This document shows positions 1 through 8,810 of a DNA stretch of 17,183 bases, in pieces. The stretch lies in the NCBI GenBank assembly GCA_030836325.1, contig JAURQC010000012.1, positions 1 through 17,183 on the forward strand, written 5' to 3'. Within the stretch, counting starts at the first letter, position 1; each line of letters begins with the position of its first letter. The notes below the pieces were generated by a model that did no database searches, was not told the DNA's origin, and worked only from the letters and a program-made list of their open reading frames with translations. Position numbers and translations under genes: made by a program. This DNA comes from Candidatus Nanopelagicales bacterium (lineage in GTDB: Bacteria; Actinomycetota; Actinomycetes; S36-B12).

Positions 1-234
1 GCTCAGGTTGCGGCACCTCTGGAGGAGATGATCCGCTCGATGGTGGTCGTCCGCGGTGGTGAGGCAATGCCCATGGGGAACGCGCTCGCCCTGCGCGTGC
101 CACAGGATCAAACACAGGAGTCGACCATCGACGCCGCGGAAGCGACTGATGGAGCATTGACGAACTCCCAAGCCCCACAACGTCCGCCGATCACGCTGCC
201 GCAGCGAGGCCCGGAAATCACGGAGACCCGATAG
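1..234 (+). CDS. DUF3710 family protein, 3' end only (5' truncated by window)
   Basis: The open frame runs from the first base to a TAG at 232-234 and gives the last 77 residues of a protein. The visible part contains a VVVRGGEAMP stretch followed by a leucine/arginine-rich LALRVPQ segment, which resembles the C-terminal end of actinobacterial DUF3710 proteins, and then a low-complexity polar tail. DUF3710 has no established biochemical function. In actinomycetes it commonly lies between dut and an OB-fold gene, and the next gene here is that OB-fold gene, starting inside this stop codon (taGTGa, 1-nt overlap). Translational coupling is therefore likely. The family call rests on this short C-terminal match plus gene order; the start lies outside the window. 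Confidence 0.72.
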   Translation, partial: AQVAAPLEEMIRSMVVVRGGEAMPMGNALALRVPQDQTQESTIDAAEATDGALTNSQAPQRPPITLPQRGPEITETR

Positions 235-641
235 TGAGTGACACGGCTCAATCGTCGCAAGAATCGTGGAGCGGTTTGTTGGGACGCACGTGGCGACGTC
301 TAACCGAGTCCGGCGATGAGCGTTTGATGCGCGAGTCCGCGCAAGACCATCTCAGGCGCCATCCAGACGAGCCGGTGCTCGAGATCGAGGCGTGCACACC
401 GGGCGAGGAGGTGACCTTGGCCGGTGCAGTAGCAACCTTGAACCACCGCCCCGAGGGGTCGAGTCCTGCGCTCGAGGTCGAGTTGTCCGACGGCACCGGA
501 CGGGTGTTCGTCGTGTGGCTGGGCAGGCGTCGCATTCCAGGTATCTACGAGGGCCGACGCATGGTGATTCACGGCCGACTCAATTGCGTATCCGAACATC
601 CCACGATCTACAACCCTCGATACGAACTCTTGCCGGACTGA
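234..641 (+). CDS. OB-fold nucleic-acid-binding domain protein
   Basis: This 135-residue protein has a polar N-terminal region of about 45 residues followed by a single OB-fold-like domain (about residues 50-133). Visible beta-strand motifs are EEVTLAGAVATL, LEVELSDGTGRVFVVWLG and RRMVIHGRL, close to the anti-codon-binding/RecG-like OB fold. The role is unknown; binding of single-stranded nucleic acid is inferred from the fold only. The GTG start at 234 overlaps the previous stop by one base, and a CGGAGA-like purine stretch lies just upstream. The same neighbour set (DUF3710, OB-fold, DUF3159) is conserved in Mycobacterium and Streptomyces, which supports a real small gene. No membrane segment or signal peptide is visible. 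Confidence 0.85.
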   Translation: MSDTAQSSQESWSGLLGRTWRRLTESGDERLMRESAQDHLRRHPDEPVLEIEACTPGEEVTLAGAVATLNHRPEGSSPALEVELSDGTGRVFVVWLGRRRIPGIYEGRRMVIHGRLNCVSEHPTIYNPRYELLPD

Positions 642-648
642 AGAAACC

Positions 649-1344
649 ATGACTTCAATGCCTTCAACAGGGGATCAACCTGATGACGATTCACCAGAGG
701 ATCAAGCCGAGGAGCTGCGCGCGGAGGGTCTGATCCTTGAACGGGCCATCGGCGGTTGGCGCGGAATGATTGATAGCGGCCTGCCGACGGTTGTATTCGT
801 CACCGTGTACGTGCTCAACTCACGGCAGCTCATCTCTGCGCTCGTGGCCGCCGTCATTGCTGGGGTTGTTTTGGCCGGCTATCGACTAGTGCGACGCCAA
901 CGGCTCCAACAGGTTCTCACTGGCTTTCTAGGTTTGGGAATCGCAGCCGCTTTCTCTGCGTGGACGGGGCAAGCGCAAGACTTTTTCCTGCCCGGGCTCA
1001 TCACGAACGTCGCATACGGGTCGGCATTTGTCATCAGCATCTTGGTGCGCTGGCCGCTCCTCGGCGTGGCGATGGGGTATCTCACCGGCGATGGTTCGAG
1101 TTGGCGGCGCGATACGCGACTGATGCGCACGTACTCTGCGGCATCCTGGATTTGGGTGGGCGTGTTCTTTAGTCGGCTTCTTGTCCAAGTACCCCTATAC
1201 CTAGCGGCCGCGGTCGAGTTTCTCGGCGTGGCACGTGTCGTGATGGGATGGCCGCTGTTCTTGGCGGCCGCATACCTCACCTATCGGGTACTGGCGCCGG
1301 TTTATCAGGAGCGACGCGACGCCCAGGAGGATGCGCGCGACTAG
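649..1344 (+). CDS. DUF3159 family integral membrane protein
   Basis: This 231-residue protein has a charged acidic N-terminus (about residues 1-35) and then roughly six hydrophobic segments, including LPTVVFVTVYVL, ISALVAAVIAGVVLAGY, VLTGFLGLGIAAAFSAW, VAYGSAFVISILV and a long C-terminal hydrophobic region around SWIWVGVFFSRLL and PLFLAAAYL. The layout, length and position next to the OB-fold gene and ceoC match DUF3159, an uncharacterised actinobacterial membrane family. It starts 7 nt after the OB-fold stop and is probably cotranscribed with it. The stop TAG (1342-1344) overlaps the opposing ceoC stop in one CTAG palindrome. No substrate can be assigned; a link to potassium transport is suggested only by conserved adjacency to ceoBC. 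Confidence 0.87.
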   Translation: MTSMPSTGDQPDDDSPEDQAEELRAEGLILERAIGGWRGMIDSGLPTVVFVTVYVLNSRQLISALVAAVIAGVVLAGYRLVRRQRLQQVLTGFLGLGIAAAFSAWTGQAQDFFLPGLITNVAYGSAFVISILVRWPLLGVAMGYLTGDGSSWRRDTRLMRTYSAASWIWVGVFFSRLLVQVPLYLAAAVEFLGVARVVMGWPLFLAAAYLTYRVLAPVYQERRDAQEDARD

Positions 1345-1997
1345 TGGTCCAGCAGCGCCTGTAGTTCGGGTTCTCGGGACGGCGCAGCCACGAAGAGAAG
1401 TTCATCCCCGGCTTCGAGTACGACGTCGTCGTTGGGTGTCTTGACGCTCATGCCGCGCACGATCGCGACAGGTGCGGTGTCTTGGGGCCACTCGATTGCT
1501 GTGACGCGCTGGCCCACAACCGGCGATGTCGTAGGCAAGGTCATTTCCACAAGTTCGGCAGCTCCCTGTCGGAACGTGAACAGGCGCACGAGGTCTCCGA
1601 CGGAAACGGCCTCTTCGACAAGAGCCGAGAGCATTCGGGGAGTCGAAACAGCGACGTCAACACCCCATGAGTCGTCGAACATCCACTCATTCTTTGGATG
1701 ATTTACGCGTGCCACGACCCGCGGGACGCCAAACTCCGTTTTAGCCAACAGTGAGACGACCAAGTTCACTTTGTCGTCTCCTGTGGCTGCAACGACAACC
1801 TGACACTCGGCGAGTCGGGCTTCATCGAGCGCGGAGACCTCACACGCGTCGGCTAGCAAGCATGTTGCGCCCTGAACGACCCCAGGACGAGCCAACTCGG
1901 CGTCTTTGTCTATAAGAAGAACTTCATGCTTGTTTTGAACAAGTTCGCGGGCGATGGCCCGACCAACCTTGCCTGCACCAGCTATAGCCACGCGCAT
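1341..1997 (-). CDS. ceoC: TrkA-family potassium uptake regulatory protein (CeoC-like)
   Basis: This 218-residue TrkA protein has an N-terminal Rossmann RCK_N domain that begins at residue 1 with VAIAGAGKVGRAIA (GxGxxG dinucleotide-binding loop). It continues through LLIDKDAE and VVAATGDDKVNLVVSLLAK, and has a C-terminal RCK_C domain from about residue 140 (MTLPTTSPVVGQRV, GDELLFVAA). Such proteins bind NAD(H) or nucleotides on the cytosolic face and gate Trk/Ktr-type K+ channels. The open frame extends upstream to 2102, but the extension overlaps ceoB and lacks family similarity. The ATG at 1997 puts the Rossmann fold at the N-terminus and leaves a 7-nt gap after ceoB, with an AGAAGG sequence inside the ceoB end. 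No pore subunit gene is in the window. Confidence 0.93.
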   Translation of the reverse strand: MRVAIAGAGKVGRAIARELVQNKHEVLLIDKDAELARPGVVQGATCLLADACEVSALDEARLAECQVVVAATGDDKVNLVVSLLAKTEFGVPRVVARVNHPKNEWMFDDSWGVDVAVSTPRMLSALVEEAVSVGDLVRLFTFRQGAAELVEMTLPTTSPVVGQRVTAIEWPQDTAPVAIVRGMSVKTPNDDVVLEAGDELLFVAAPSREPELQALLDH

Positions 1998-2004
1998 GAG
2001 CCCA

Positions 2005-2658
2005 TCACCGACCCTTCTCGCAGATGCGCTCGATCTCGTCTCGTCGTTCCGGATCGAAGAGCAAATGAACGAGGTCACCTTCTTGAATGACCGTTCGCTC
2101 ATCGGGCAGCATCGCTGTGCCGTAGCGCGTCAAGAAAGCCACAGAGGCCCCGGTGGCCGCAGCAAGGTCATTAGCGCGCTTGCCTACCCAGTCGATGCCT
2201 ATGTGCACTTCGGCTAGACACACTGAGCCCGTCGGGTCGAGGTACTCGGTCTCGGCACCCATGGGCAAAAGCGCTCGCATGATTTGGGTACTCGTCCAGG
2301 AAACTGTTGCGACTGTTGGGATTCCCAATCGCTGGTAGACCTCAGCGCGCCGCGGGTCGTAGATGCGAGCGACGACGTGCTCCACACCATAAGTCTCGCG
2401 AGCAACGCGTGCGGCGAGGATGTTGGTGTTGTCACCGCTGCTGACGGCGGCAAATGCGTGCGCTCGATCGATGCCCGCATTTTCCAAGGTCTGTCGATCG
2501 AACCCGATCCCTTTAACGGTGGTGCCTCCGAAGTCAGGTCCGAGTTTGCGGAAGGCTTTGGCGTCTTGATCGACGACAGCGACGGAGTGGCCCCCGTTGT
2601 CGAGTTCATCTGCGAGAAGGGACCCGACTCGGCCGCACCCGAGGATCACGATGTGCAC
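2005..2658 (-). CDS. ceoB: TrkA-family potassium uptake regulatory protein (CeoB-like)
   Basis: This 217-residue paralogue of the following gene starts with HIVILGCGRVGSLLA (Rossmann GxGxxG). It continues with VAVVDQDAKAFRKLG, the conserved AVSSGDNTNILAARVARE, and ARIYDPRRAEVYQRLGIPTVATV, which is typical of actinobacterial CeoB. The C-terminal RCK_C domain ends around IQEGDLVHLLFD. With CeoC it would form the cytosolic NAD(H)-sensing ring of a K+ uptake system. A TTG at 2664 would add two residues, but the GTG at 2658 gives the family-standard MHIVI start and sits 6 nt after a TAGCGT hexamer with no Shine-Dalgarno, so a leaderless start at 2658 is preferred. It is divergent from the methyltransferase gene across 39 bp. 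Confidence 0.93.
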   Translation of the reverse strand: MHIVILGCGRVGSLLADELDNGGHSVAVVDQDAKAFRKLGPDFGGTTVKGIGFDRQTLENAGIDRAHAFAAVSSGDNTNILAARVARETYGVEHVVARIYDPRRAEVYQRLGIPTVATVSWTSTQIMRALLPMGAETEYLDPTGSVCLAEVHIGIDWVGKRANDLAAATGASVAFLTRYGTAMLPDERTVIQEGDLVHLLFDPERRDEIERICEKGR

Positions 2659-2664
2659 ACCCAA

Positions 2665-2670
2665 ACGCTA
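2665..2670 (-). promoter_or_regulatory. Candidate -10 box (TAGCGT), leaderless ceoB promoter
   Basis: On the minus strand TAGCGT lies exactly 6 nt before the ceoB GTG at 2658. A transcript from this hexamer would begin at or next to the start codon, and no Shine-Dalgarno is visible. No good -35 match is seen. If a -35 element exists it would fall at about 2688-2693, on top of the opposing promoter. Confidence 0.5.
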
Positions 2671-2685
2671 CACGCGTGGGGAATC

Positions 2686-2691
2686 TAGGCT
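2686..2691 (+). promoter_or_regulatory. Candidate -10 box (TAGGCT), leaderless methyltransferase promoter
   Basis: TAGGCT lies exactly 6 nt before the GTG at 2698, mirroring the arrangement at ceoB. No Shine-Dalgarno is present between them. The expected -35 position (about 2663-2668) coincides with the ceoB -10 box, so the two divergent promoters would physically overlap. No recognisable -35 consensus is seen. Confidence 0.5.
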
Positions 2692-2697
2692 GCGGGT

Positions 2698-4041
2698 GTG
2701 CCCGACGCCCCTGAAGCCCGATCAACCACACCCCAGGGTCCAGACGTGGACGCCACAGGGCCGGACACGAAAACAGCCGCACCGGCGTTCCCCGAAGACT
2801 ATGTCGTCGGGCAGGAAATCGAGGTCACCGTAGACAAGGTTGCGCACGGTGGTCATTTCGTGGCTCGCCACAACGACCTCGTCGTTTTCGTCCGCCACGC
2901 GTTACCGGGAGAGGACGTAACGGCTCGAGTGACAGAAATCAGTGCTCACTACCTGCGCGCGGATGCCATCCGGATCCATTCAGCGCATCCTTCGCGGGTG
3001 ACACCGAACTGTCCGGCATTCCATCCAGGAGGATGTGGCGGCTGCGACTTCGCGCACGCGAACCAGGACCTTCAGCGTGACCTCAAGTTGCAGGTTCTGC
3101 GCGAGTCGCTACATCGTCAGGGAAAACTCTCCATTGACCGGGTCGAAGAGCTCACAAGGATGGGCATTCGAGACCTCGGAAATCACGAGGGCTGGCGTAC
3201 TCGGATGCGGTACCGAACCATGCGGCGCGACAGCGACGTAGTGCTCGCTCTTCGTGCGCATCGCAGTGATCAGTTGGTGGATGCATCGTCTTGCGTGATC
3301 GCAGACCCGACCGGACACGCCTACGCCCGCGAATTTGCACACTCATCACCAGAAGGCGGCGATGTGCTCATGGCCGTGGACTCCGGTGGTCCGGTGGTCG
3401 AATTCATTGCCCAGAACAGTCGTGACCGGGCACGCCGCCAAGTCCGACACACCATCGAGGTGGACGATCAAGAGTGGGAGTTTCGGACCCGCATTGACGG
3501 CTTTTGGCAAGTTCACCCTCGGCTCGCGCAGACGCTGGTTCAGACGGTTCTTGCGTGGGCAGATCCGAAGCCGGGGGAGAAGTGGTGGGATCTCTACGCC
3601 GGTGTCGGCCCCATCGCAGCGGCCTTGGCTACTCGGGTCGGGGGCAGCGGACACGTGGTGGCTGTTGAAGGTTCATCGTTTGCTGTTCGCGAAGCGCAAC
3701 GAAACCTCGGGCGGCGGTTTGTTGGTGACGAACTGTCCGTCGTTCGGGCCGATGTTCGCCGTTGGATTGCGAACGATGCGCTGAGCGAACCCGACCCCGA
3801 CGGAGTGGTCATGGATCCACCCCGTTCTGGTGCTGGTCGGCCGGTTCTCCAGGGGGTTGCGGCGCGCCAGCCTCGTCGTCTCATCGTCGTTGCGTGCGAC
3901 CCCGTTGCGTTGGGGCGGGACACAGCCATCCTGGCTGAGTTCGGCTACCGACTCGAACGAGTCACCGCGTGGGATGCATTCCCGCATACACACCATCTTG
4001 AGACCGTGGCGCTCTTTCTTCCCGCGGATCAGATATCTTGA
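2698..4041 (+). CDS. TRAM-domain class I SAM-dependent RNA (uracil-C5-) methyltransferase, TrmA/RumA family
   Basis: This 447-residue enzyme is expected to transfer a methyl group from SAM to uracil C5 in rRNA or tRNA. After a proline/threonine-rich N-terminus, a TRAM RNA-binding domain spans about residues 36-94. The RumA-type [4Fe-4S] ligands are all visible: C105, C113 and C116 (GGCGGC), plus C199. The SAM site is at DLYAGVGP (298-305), the NPPR-like motif is MDPPRSG (372-378), the catalytic cysteine is C400 in [11 protein letters not shown], and the likely general base is E435 in HLETVALF. The family member in M. tuberculosis (Rv2689c) also neighbours ceoBC. Target base and RNA cannot be read from sequence. 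The GTG start at 2698 sits 6 nt after TAGGCT. Confidence 0.93.
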   Translation: MPDAPEARSTTPQGPDVDATGPDTKTAAPAFPEDYVVGQEIEVTVDKVAHGGHFVARHNDLVVFVRHALPGEDVTARVTEISAHYLRADAIRIHSAHPSRVTPNCPAFHPGGCGGCDFAHANQDLQRDLKLQVLRESLHRQGKLSIDRVEELTRMGIRDLGNHEGWRTRMRYRTMRRDSDVVLALRAHRSDQLVDASSCVIADPTGHAYAREFAHSSPEGGDVLMAVDSGGPVVEFIAQNSRDRARRQVRHTIEVDDQEWEFRTRIDGFWQVHPRLAQTLVQTVLAWADPKPGEKWWDLYAGVGPIAAALATRVGGSGHVVAVEGSSFAVREAQRNLGRRFVGDELSVVRADVRRWIANDALSEPDPDGVVMDPPRSGAGRPVLQGVAARQPRRLIVVACDPVALGRDTAILAEFGYRLERVTAWDAFPHTHHLETVALFLPADQIS

Positions 4042-4051
4042 CGTCAAGATA
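4034..4051. promoter_or_regulatory. Perfect 18-bp palindrome upstream of acnA, candidate operator
   Basis: TATCTTGACGTCAAGATA is a perfect inverted repeat with no spacer (half-site TATCTTGAC). It covers the last 8 bases of the methyltransferase gene including its stop codon and ends 18 nt before the acnA start codon. This is the size and symmetry of a dimeric helix-turn-helix repressor site. The gene it would control is aconitase; which regulator binds cannot be deduced. No regulator gene is adjacent. Confidence 0.65.
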
Positions 4052-4069
4052 AATCTTTGGGAGGCGTAC

Positions 4070-6739
4070 GTGGCGAGCATGGATAGTTTCCAAGCACGGG
4101 GAAAGTTGTCGGTGGAGACCAGCAACGGCGTCGAGCAATTCGAGATATTCCGGATTGCAGCGGTCGCTGGATCTGAGCGATTGCCGTTCAGTCACAAGGT
4201 GCTGCTCGAAAATCTCCTGCGGACCGAGGACGGCGCAAACGTCACGGCCGAGACGATCGCGGCCTTGGGAAATTGGGATCCAGCTGCAGTGCCCTCCACG
4301 GAGATTCAGTTCACGCCCGCGCGAGTGGTTATGCAGGACTTCACGGGTGTCCCCGTGGTGGTCGACCTGGCGACCATGCGCGAGGCCGTACGTGACCTCG
4401 GTGGCGATCCGGCGCGTATCGAGCCACTTGCACCGTCTGAATTAGTGATCGACCACTCAGTTATCGCGGACTTCTTCGGCCTGCCCGATGCCGAGGAACG
4501 CAATGTCGAGCTCGAGTACCAGCGCAACCGCGAGCGCTACCAGTTCCTCCGCTGGGGTCAAAGCGCGTTCGAAGAATTCAAAGTTGTTCCTCCCGGCACC
4601 GGAATCGTCCACCAGGTGAACATCGAGGCATTAGCGCGGGTCATCATGGCGCGGGGTGGGCAGGCGTATCCCGATACGGTCGTCGGCACTGATTCCCATA
4701 CGACCATGGTGAACGGACTGGGCGTTCTGGGTTGGGGCGTGGGCGGAATCGAGGCAGAGGCGGCCATGCTGGGTCAGCCGGTATCGATGCTTATTCCTCG
4801 GGTGGTGGGTTTCAAACTCACCGGAGAGTTGCCCGCGACCGCCACGGCAACCGACCTAGTCCTGACCATCACCGACATGCTTCGTCAGCACGGAGTGGTT
4901 GGCAAGTTCGTGGAGTTCTACGGCGAGGGTGTCCCCGCTGTGCCGCTCGCCAACCGCGCCACCATCGGCAACATGAGCCCCGAGTACGGCAGCACCGTGG
5001 CTATTTTCCCGATCGACGAGGCCACAGTGGACTACCTCCGCTTGACCGGTCGTAGCGAGGATCAGATCGCACTGGTGGAGACCTACGCACGCGAGCAGGG
5101 CCTCTGGCACGACCCTTCACATGAGTCTGTCTACTCCGAGTACCTTGAACTCGATCTCGGGACCGTGGAGCCCTCCCTAGCGGGTCCGCGTCGGCCTCAG
5201 GACCGCGTATTGCTGTCCGAGGCTCGGACGGACTTCAAGACGGCACTGGGGGAGTACACCGCCACCCCTAGTACGCGAGCCACGGTTCAACTAGGGGGCG
5301 AGGAGTGCGAGATCGGACACGGATCGGTAACCATCGCAGCCATCACGTCGTGCACGAACACGTCCAATCCGTCGGTGATGATTGGCGCGGGCCTGCTGGC
5401 CAAGAAGGCGGTCGAGCTTGGCTTGGTTAGCAAGCCGTGGGTGAAGACCACTTTGGCCCCGGGGTCAAAGGTCGTCACCGACTACTACGAGAAGTCCGGG
5501 CTCTTGCCGTACCTCGAGAAGCTCGGCTTCGACATCGTTGGATACGGATGCACCACATGCATTGGTAACTCCGGGCCACTCATCCCTGAAGTGAGCGCCG
5601 CCGTCAATGAACATGATCTCGCCGTAGTGTCAGTCTTGAGTGGCAACCGTAATTTCGAGGGAAGAATCAATCCTGACATCAAGATGAACTACCTGGCCTC
5701 GCCGCCACTCGTCGTTGCATACGCGATCGCCGGAACCATGGACATCGATCTTCTGAACGAGCCATTGGGTGCGGACGAGGGCGGTGCGCCGGTGTTCTTG
5801 GCGGACATCTGGCCCAGTGCGTCCGAGATCCAAGCCACAATCGAAGCCTCCATCGACGCCGACATGTTCACCAGCCGCTACCGTGATGTGTTTGAAGGTG
5901 ACGAGCGCTGGCGTGCCTTGGCGACACCCGAAGGTGAGGTGTTCGAGTGGGATGCACAGAGCACCTACGTTCGCAAACCCCCCTACTTCGATGGCATGGA
6001 CCGCCAGCCGTCTCCGGTGACCAACATCGGAAGTGCACGGGTCCTTGCACTTCTCGGCGACTCGGTCACCACCGACCACATCTCCCCGGCTGGCGCGATC
6101 AAGGCCGACAGTCCCGCCGGTAAGTACCTCACCGAACACGGAGTCGAGCGCAAAGACTTCAACTCCTACGGCTCCCGCCGTGGCAATCACGAGGTCATGA
6201 TCCGCGGAACCTTTGCCAACATCCGACTCCGCAACCTGATGCTCGAAGGCATCGAGGGAGGCTTCACGGTCGATTTCACCAAGGGTGAAGACGTCGTCGT
6301 TCCGATATTCGACGCCGCGATGTCCTACGCAGAGCAAGGCACACCCCTGGTGATCTTGGCGGGCAAGGAGTACGGCTCTGGTTCGAGTCGGGACTGGGCG
6401 GCCAAGGGGACAGCGCTATTGGGTGTTCGAGTGGTGATCGCAGAGTCCTACGAGCGCATCCATCGCTCCAACTTGATCGGGATGGGCGTGTTGCCGTTGC
6501 AGTTCCCCGAAGGCGTGAATGCAAGCACTTTGGGACTCGAGGGCGACGAAGTCATCACCGTGTCGGGCATCGATGCGATGAACGGCGGCGACGTGCCATC
6601 GATGGTCTCAGTCGAGGCGATTTCACCGCGGGGAGCCACCGTGGAGTTCAGTGCCACGGTCCGAATCGACACCCCCGGGGAGGCGGACTACTACCGTAAC
6701 GGCGGAATCTTGCAGTACGTCCTGAGGTCGTTGCTGTAG
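4070..6739 (+). CDS. acnA: Aconitate hydratase A (aconitase), TCA cycle
   Basis: This 889-residue aconitase of the AcnA/IRP1 type interconverts citrate and isocitrate through cis-aconitate in the cytosol. The [4Fe-4S] cysteines are C428 in [10 protein letters not shown] and C494/C497 in [12 protein letters not shown]. Other hallmarks are [35 protein letters not shown], the swivel-domain [13 protein letters not shown] and the [14 protein letters not shown] active-site motif. Length matches the family. An open frame extends upstream to 3830 but lies inside the methyltransferase gene. The chosen GTG at 4070 has TGGGAGG at 4058-4064 with a 5-nt spacing; an ATG at 4079 would remove only three residues. 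A perfect palindrome just upstream suggests specific transcriptional control. It is transcribed in the same direction as the genes on both sides. Confidence 0.97.
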   Translation: MASMDSFQARGKLSVETSNGVEQFEIFRIAAVAGSERLPFSHKVLLENLLRTEDGANVTAETIAALGNWDPAAVPSTEIQFTPARVVMQDFTGVPVVVDLATMREAVRDLGGDPARIEPLAPSELVIDHSVIADFFGLPDAEERNVELEYQRNRERYQFLRWGQSAFEEFKVVPPGTGIVHQVNIEALARVIMARGGQAYPDTVVGTDSHTTMVNGLGVLGWGVGGIEAEAAMLGQPVSMLIPRVVGFKLTGELPATATATDLVLTITDMLRQHGVVGKFVEFYGEGVPAVPLANRATIGNMSPEYGSTVAIFPIDEATVDYLRLTGRSEDQIALVETYAREQGLWHDPSHESVYSEYLELDLGTVEPSLAGPRRPQDRVLLSEARTDFKTALGEYTATPSTRATVQLGGEECEIGHGSVTIAAITSCTNTSNPSVMIGAGLLAKKAVELGLVSKPWVKTTLAPGSKVVTDYYEKSGLLPYLEKLGFDIVGYGCTTCIGNSGPLIPEVSAAVNEHDLAVVSVLSGNRNFEGRINPDIKMNYLASPPLVVAYAIAGTMDIDLLNEPLGADEGGAPVFLADIWPSASEIQATIEASIDADMFTSRYRDVFEGDERWRALATPEGEVFEWDAQSTYVRKPPYFDGMDRQPSPVTNIGSARVLALLGDSVTTDHISPAGAIKADSPAGKYLTEHGVERKDFNSYGSRRGNHEVMIRGTFANIRLRNLMLEGIEGGFTVDFTKGEDVVVPIFDAAMSYAEQGTPLVILAGKEYGSGSSRDWAAKGTALLGVRVVIAESYERIHRSNLIGMGVLPLQFPEGVNASTLGLEGDEVITVSGIDAMNGGDVPSMVSVEAISPRGATVEFSATVRIDTPGEADYYRNGGILQYVLRSLL

Positions 6740-6743
6740 GAGA

Positions 6744-6775
6744 GGAGCGCTCCGGTCGGGCTGGGGGTGTCCCCC
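6744..6775 (+). other. Short inverted repeats after acnA; weak terminator candidate
   Basis: The 94-bp acnA-dxs gap contains a 10-bp palindrome GGAGCGCTCC (6744-6753) and a small hairpin GGGGG-TGT-CCCCC (6763-6775). Neither is followed by a T tract, so neither qualifies as a classical Rho-independent terminator. They are noted as the only structures that could attenuate transcription between the two genes. Confidence 0.25.
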
Positions 6776-6818
6776 TGGATGAGTCGTCGCAGACAATGCC
6801 CTCCTACCCGATCGGCCC

Positions 6819-6824
6819 TAGACT
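6819..6824 (+). promoter_or_regulatory. Candidate -10 box (TAGACT) of a near-leaderless dxs promoter
   Basis: TAGACT is followed by 9 nt and then the dxs ATG at 6834. The sequence between (GTTGGGGCG) offers no properly spaced Shine-Dalgarno. Transcription starting about 7 nt after the hexamer would leave a leader of 0-3 nt. No -35 match is evident. Confidence 0.5.
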
Positions 6825-6833
6825 GTTGGGGCG

Positions 6834-8810
6834 ATGACTGACAACCAAGGTGCCCTCGAGCGAATGACGAGTCCGCATGATGTCCGGGCTCTCAGGCCAC
6901 AGGAACTACCCCAATTGGCCGAAGAGATCCGACAGTTCCTTGTTGCCAAGGTTGCGGCTACTGGAGGCCACCTCGGCCCCAACCTAGGTGTGGTGGAGTT
7001 GTCGATCGCGCTCCATCGGGTTTTCCACTCTCCTGACGACGCCATCATCTGGGATACGGGCCATCAGGCCTACGTCCACAAGATCCTGACCGGGCGGGCT
7101 CGGGATTTCGACACATTGCGATCCGAAGGTGGCCTGTCGGGCTATCCAAGCCGTGCTGAGAGTCCCCACGACATCGTTGAGAACTCCCACGCCTCCACTG
7201 CGCTTTCCTACGCAGATGGAATCGCCAAGGCGTGGGAACGCCGTGGCCTCCTAGGTTCTCGCCACGTCGTTGCCGTGATCGGTGATGGCGCGCTAACCGG
7301 AGGCATGGCTTGGGAGGCGCTGAACAACATCGCTGCATCGGATCGACCGATGGTGATCGTCGTCAACGACAACGAGCGTTCCTATTCGCCGACCATCGGT
7401 GGTCTCGCACATCATTTGGCCACTTTGCGCACCACGCGCGGCTACGAACGCTTCATGTCATGGGGCAAAGGCGTTCTCCAACGCACGCCCGTGGTTGGCC
7501 GTCCCGTCTACGACGCCCTGCATGGAGTGAAGAAGGGCGTCAAGGACGTTGTTGCACCCCAAGGCATGTTCGAAGACCTGGGGCTGAAGTACATCGGGCC
7601 TGTTGATGGCCACGATGAGCAAGAACTTGAGTTCGCGTTAACCCGCGCACGCGAATTTGACCACCCCGTCATTGTTCACGCCATCACGGTCAAGGGACGG
7701 GGATACGCCCCGGCGGAAAATGACGAAGCGGATCGGTTCCACGGAGTGGGCGTTATTGATCCCGACACCGGTCAGCCGCTCACCCAATCTGGACCCACCT
7801 GGACTTCGGTATTTGCCGATGAGATGGTTCGAGTCGGCCACGACAATCGAAATGTCGTTGCAATCACAGCCGCCATGCTTGGACCCACCGGTCTTGAAAA
7901 GTTCGCCGCCAGTTTCCCTGAGCGGACCTACGACGTCGGCATCGCGGAGCAGCACGCGACCACTAGCGCCGCCGGACTGGCTTACGGAGGCCTTCATCCA
8001 GTCGTGGCGGTCTACGCGACCTTCTTGAACCGCGCTTTTGACCAGGTGCTCATGGACTGTGCCCTGCACAAGGCCGGAGTTACGTTCGTGCTCGACCGCG
8101 CCGGGGTCACTGGCGACGATGGCGCCAGCCACAACGGCATGTGGGACATGGCGATGCTGGGCGTGGTGCCCGGACTTCGTCTCGCAGCCCCTCGGGACGA
8201 GGACACCCTTCGTCGAGCGCTGAGTGAGGCTGTTTCGATCAACGACGCTCCAACGGTGGTTCGATTCCCCAAGGGTGCACTGGGTGCCGCTGTTCCGGCT
8301 ATTCGATCGCACGATGGCATCGACATCCTCGCTGAGAGCGAAGATCCGGACGTGGATGTTTTGATCATCGCAGTGGGGGCATTTGGGGCTATGTCCGTGG
8401 ATGTTGCCTCCCGGCTCGATGACCAGGGCATTTCGACTCGGGTTATCGACCCGCGTTGGGTCCTGCCGGTCAACGGACACATTGTCGAATTGGCCCGGCA
8501 TGCCGCCCGCGTCGTGGTCATCGAGGACGGTATCCGTGCAGGCGGAATTGGGTCATCCATTGCAACCGAGCTCAGCGATGGGGGAGTCATACGCCCTATG
8601 CGGATGTTCGGAATTCCGCGGGAGTTTCTCGATCACGCCAAGCGTGCGCAGATTCTCGAAGACATAGGTCTCACGAGCCAGCAGATTTCACGGGACATCG
8701 TCGAGTGGGTGGCATCGTCTCCGACGCAAGCGATGGAGACCGAAGTGCACACCAACAGCGCTACTGAGGAAGGGACGCAACCCCCGGTGTCAGGAACCGC
8801 TGGCCCGTAA
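6834..8810 (+). CDS. dxs: 1-deoxy-D-xylulose-5-phosphate synthase, MEP isoprenoid pathway
   Basis: This 658-residue thiamine-diphosphate enzyme condenses pyruvate with glyceraldehyde 3-phosphate to DXP, the entry step of isoprenoid synthesis. Visible family features are H46 in [19 protein letters not shown] (74-83), the ThDP motif from GDGALTGG (150-157) to VNDNERS (177-183), and [18 protein letters not shown] with catalytic E372. The transketolase motif [19 protein letters not shown] is also present. The conserved part ends near IVEWVASS; about 25 further residues form a polar, low-complexity tail. The last 50 bp, which encode most of that tail, overlap the opposing fadB gene. The start ATG fits a nearly leaderless promoter (TAGACT, 9 nt upstream). 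Confidence 0.97.
   Translation: MTDNQGALERMTSPHDVRALRPQELPQLAEEIRQFLVAKVAATGGHLGPNLGVVELSIALHRVFHSPDDAIIWDTGHQAYVHKILTGRARDFDTLRSEGGLSGYPSRAESPHDIVENSHASTALSYADGIAKAWERRGLLGSRHVVAVIGDGALTGGMAWEALNNIAASDRPMVIVVNDNERSYSPTIGGLAHHLATLRTTRGYERFMSWGKGVLQRTPVVGRPVYDALHGVKKGVKDVVAPQGMFEDLGLKYIGPVDGHDEQELEFALTRAREFDHPVIVHAITVKGRGYAPAENDEADRFHGVGVIDPDTGQPLTQSGPTWTSVFADEMVRVGHDNRNVVAITAAMLGPTGLEKFAASFPERTYDVGIAEQHATTSAAGLAYGGLHPVVAVYATFLNRAFDQVLMDCALHKAGVTFVLDRAGVTGDDGASHNGMWDMAMLGVVPGLRLAAPRDEDTLRRALSEAVSINDAPTVVRFPKGALGAAVPAIRSHDGIDILAESEDPDVDVLIIAVGAFGAMSVDVASRLDDQGISTRVIDPRWVLPVNGHIVELARHAARVVVIEDGIRAGGIGSSIATELSDGGVIRPMRMFGIPREFLDHAKRAQILEDIGLTSQQISRDIVEWVASSPTQAMETEVHTNSATEEGTQPPVSGTAGP

Noticed and set aside
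1998..2102. N-terminal extension of ceoC
   Set aside because: It overlaps the end of ceoB out of frame; the Rossmann motif should start at residue 1, as it does with ATG 1997.
4038..4043. TTGACG as a -35 element for acnA
   Set aside because: It is the core of the palindrome, and the matching -10 position (about 4061-4066) is the GAGGCG of the Shine-Dalgarno region, not a promoter hexamer.
3830..4069. N-terminal extension of acnA by 80 codons
   Set aside because: It lies inside the methyltransferase coding region and across the palindrome; a proper Shine-Dalgarno and the family-typical N-terminus support 4070.
5630..6337. 235-codon open frame on the minus strand inside acnA
   Set aside because: Antisense shadow of the conserved aconitase swivel domain region; composition (Val/Gly/Asp/His-rich) is typical of a shadow frame.
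6763..6775. GGGGG-TGT-CCCCC as a Rho-independent terminator of acnA
   Set aside because: The stem is only 5 bp and no T tract follows; kept only as a weak structure.
7638..8501. 287-codon open frame on the minus strand inside dxs
   Set aside because: It lies fully antisense to unmistakable Dxs sequence, has no family resemblance, and long antisense frames are expected with this codon bias.
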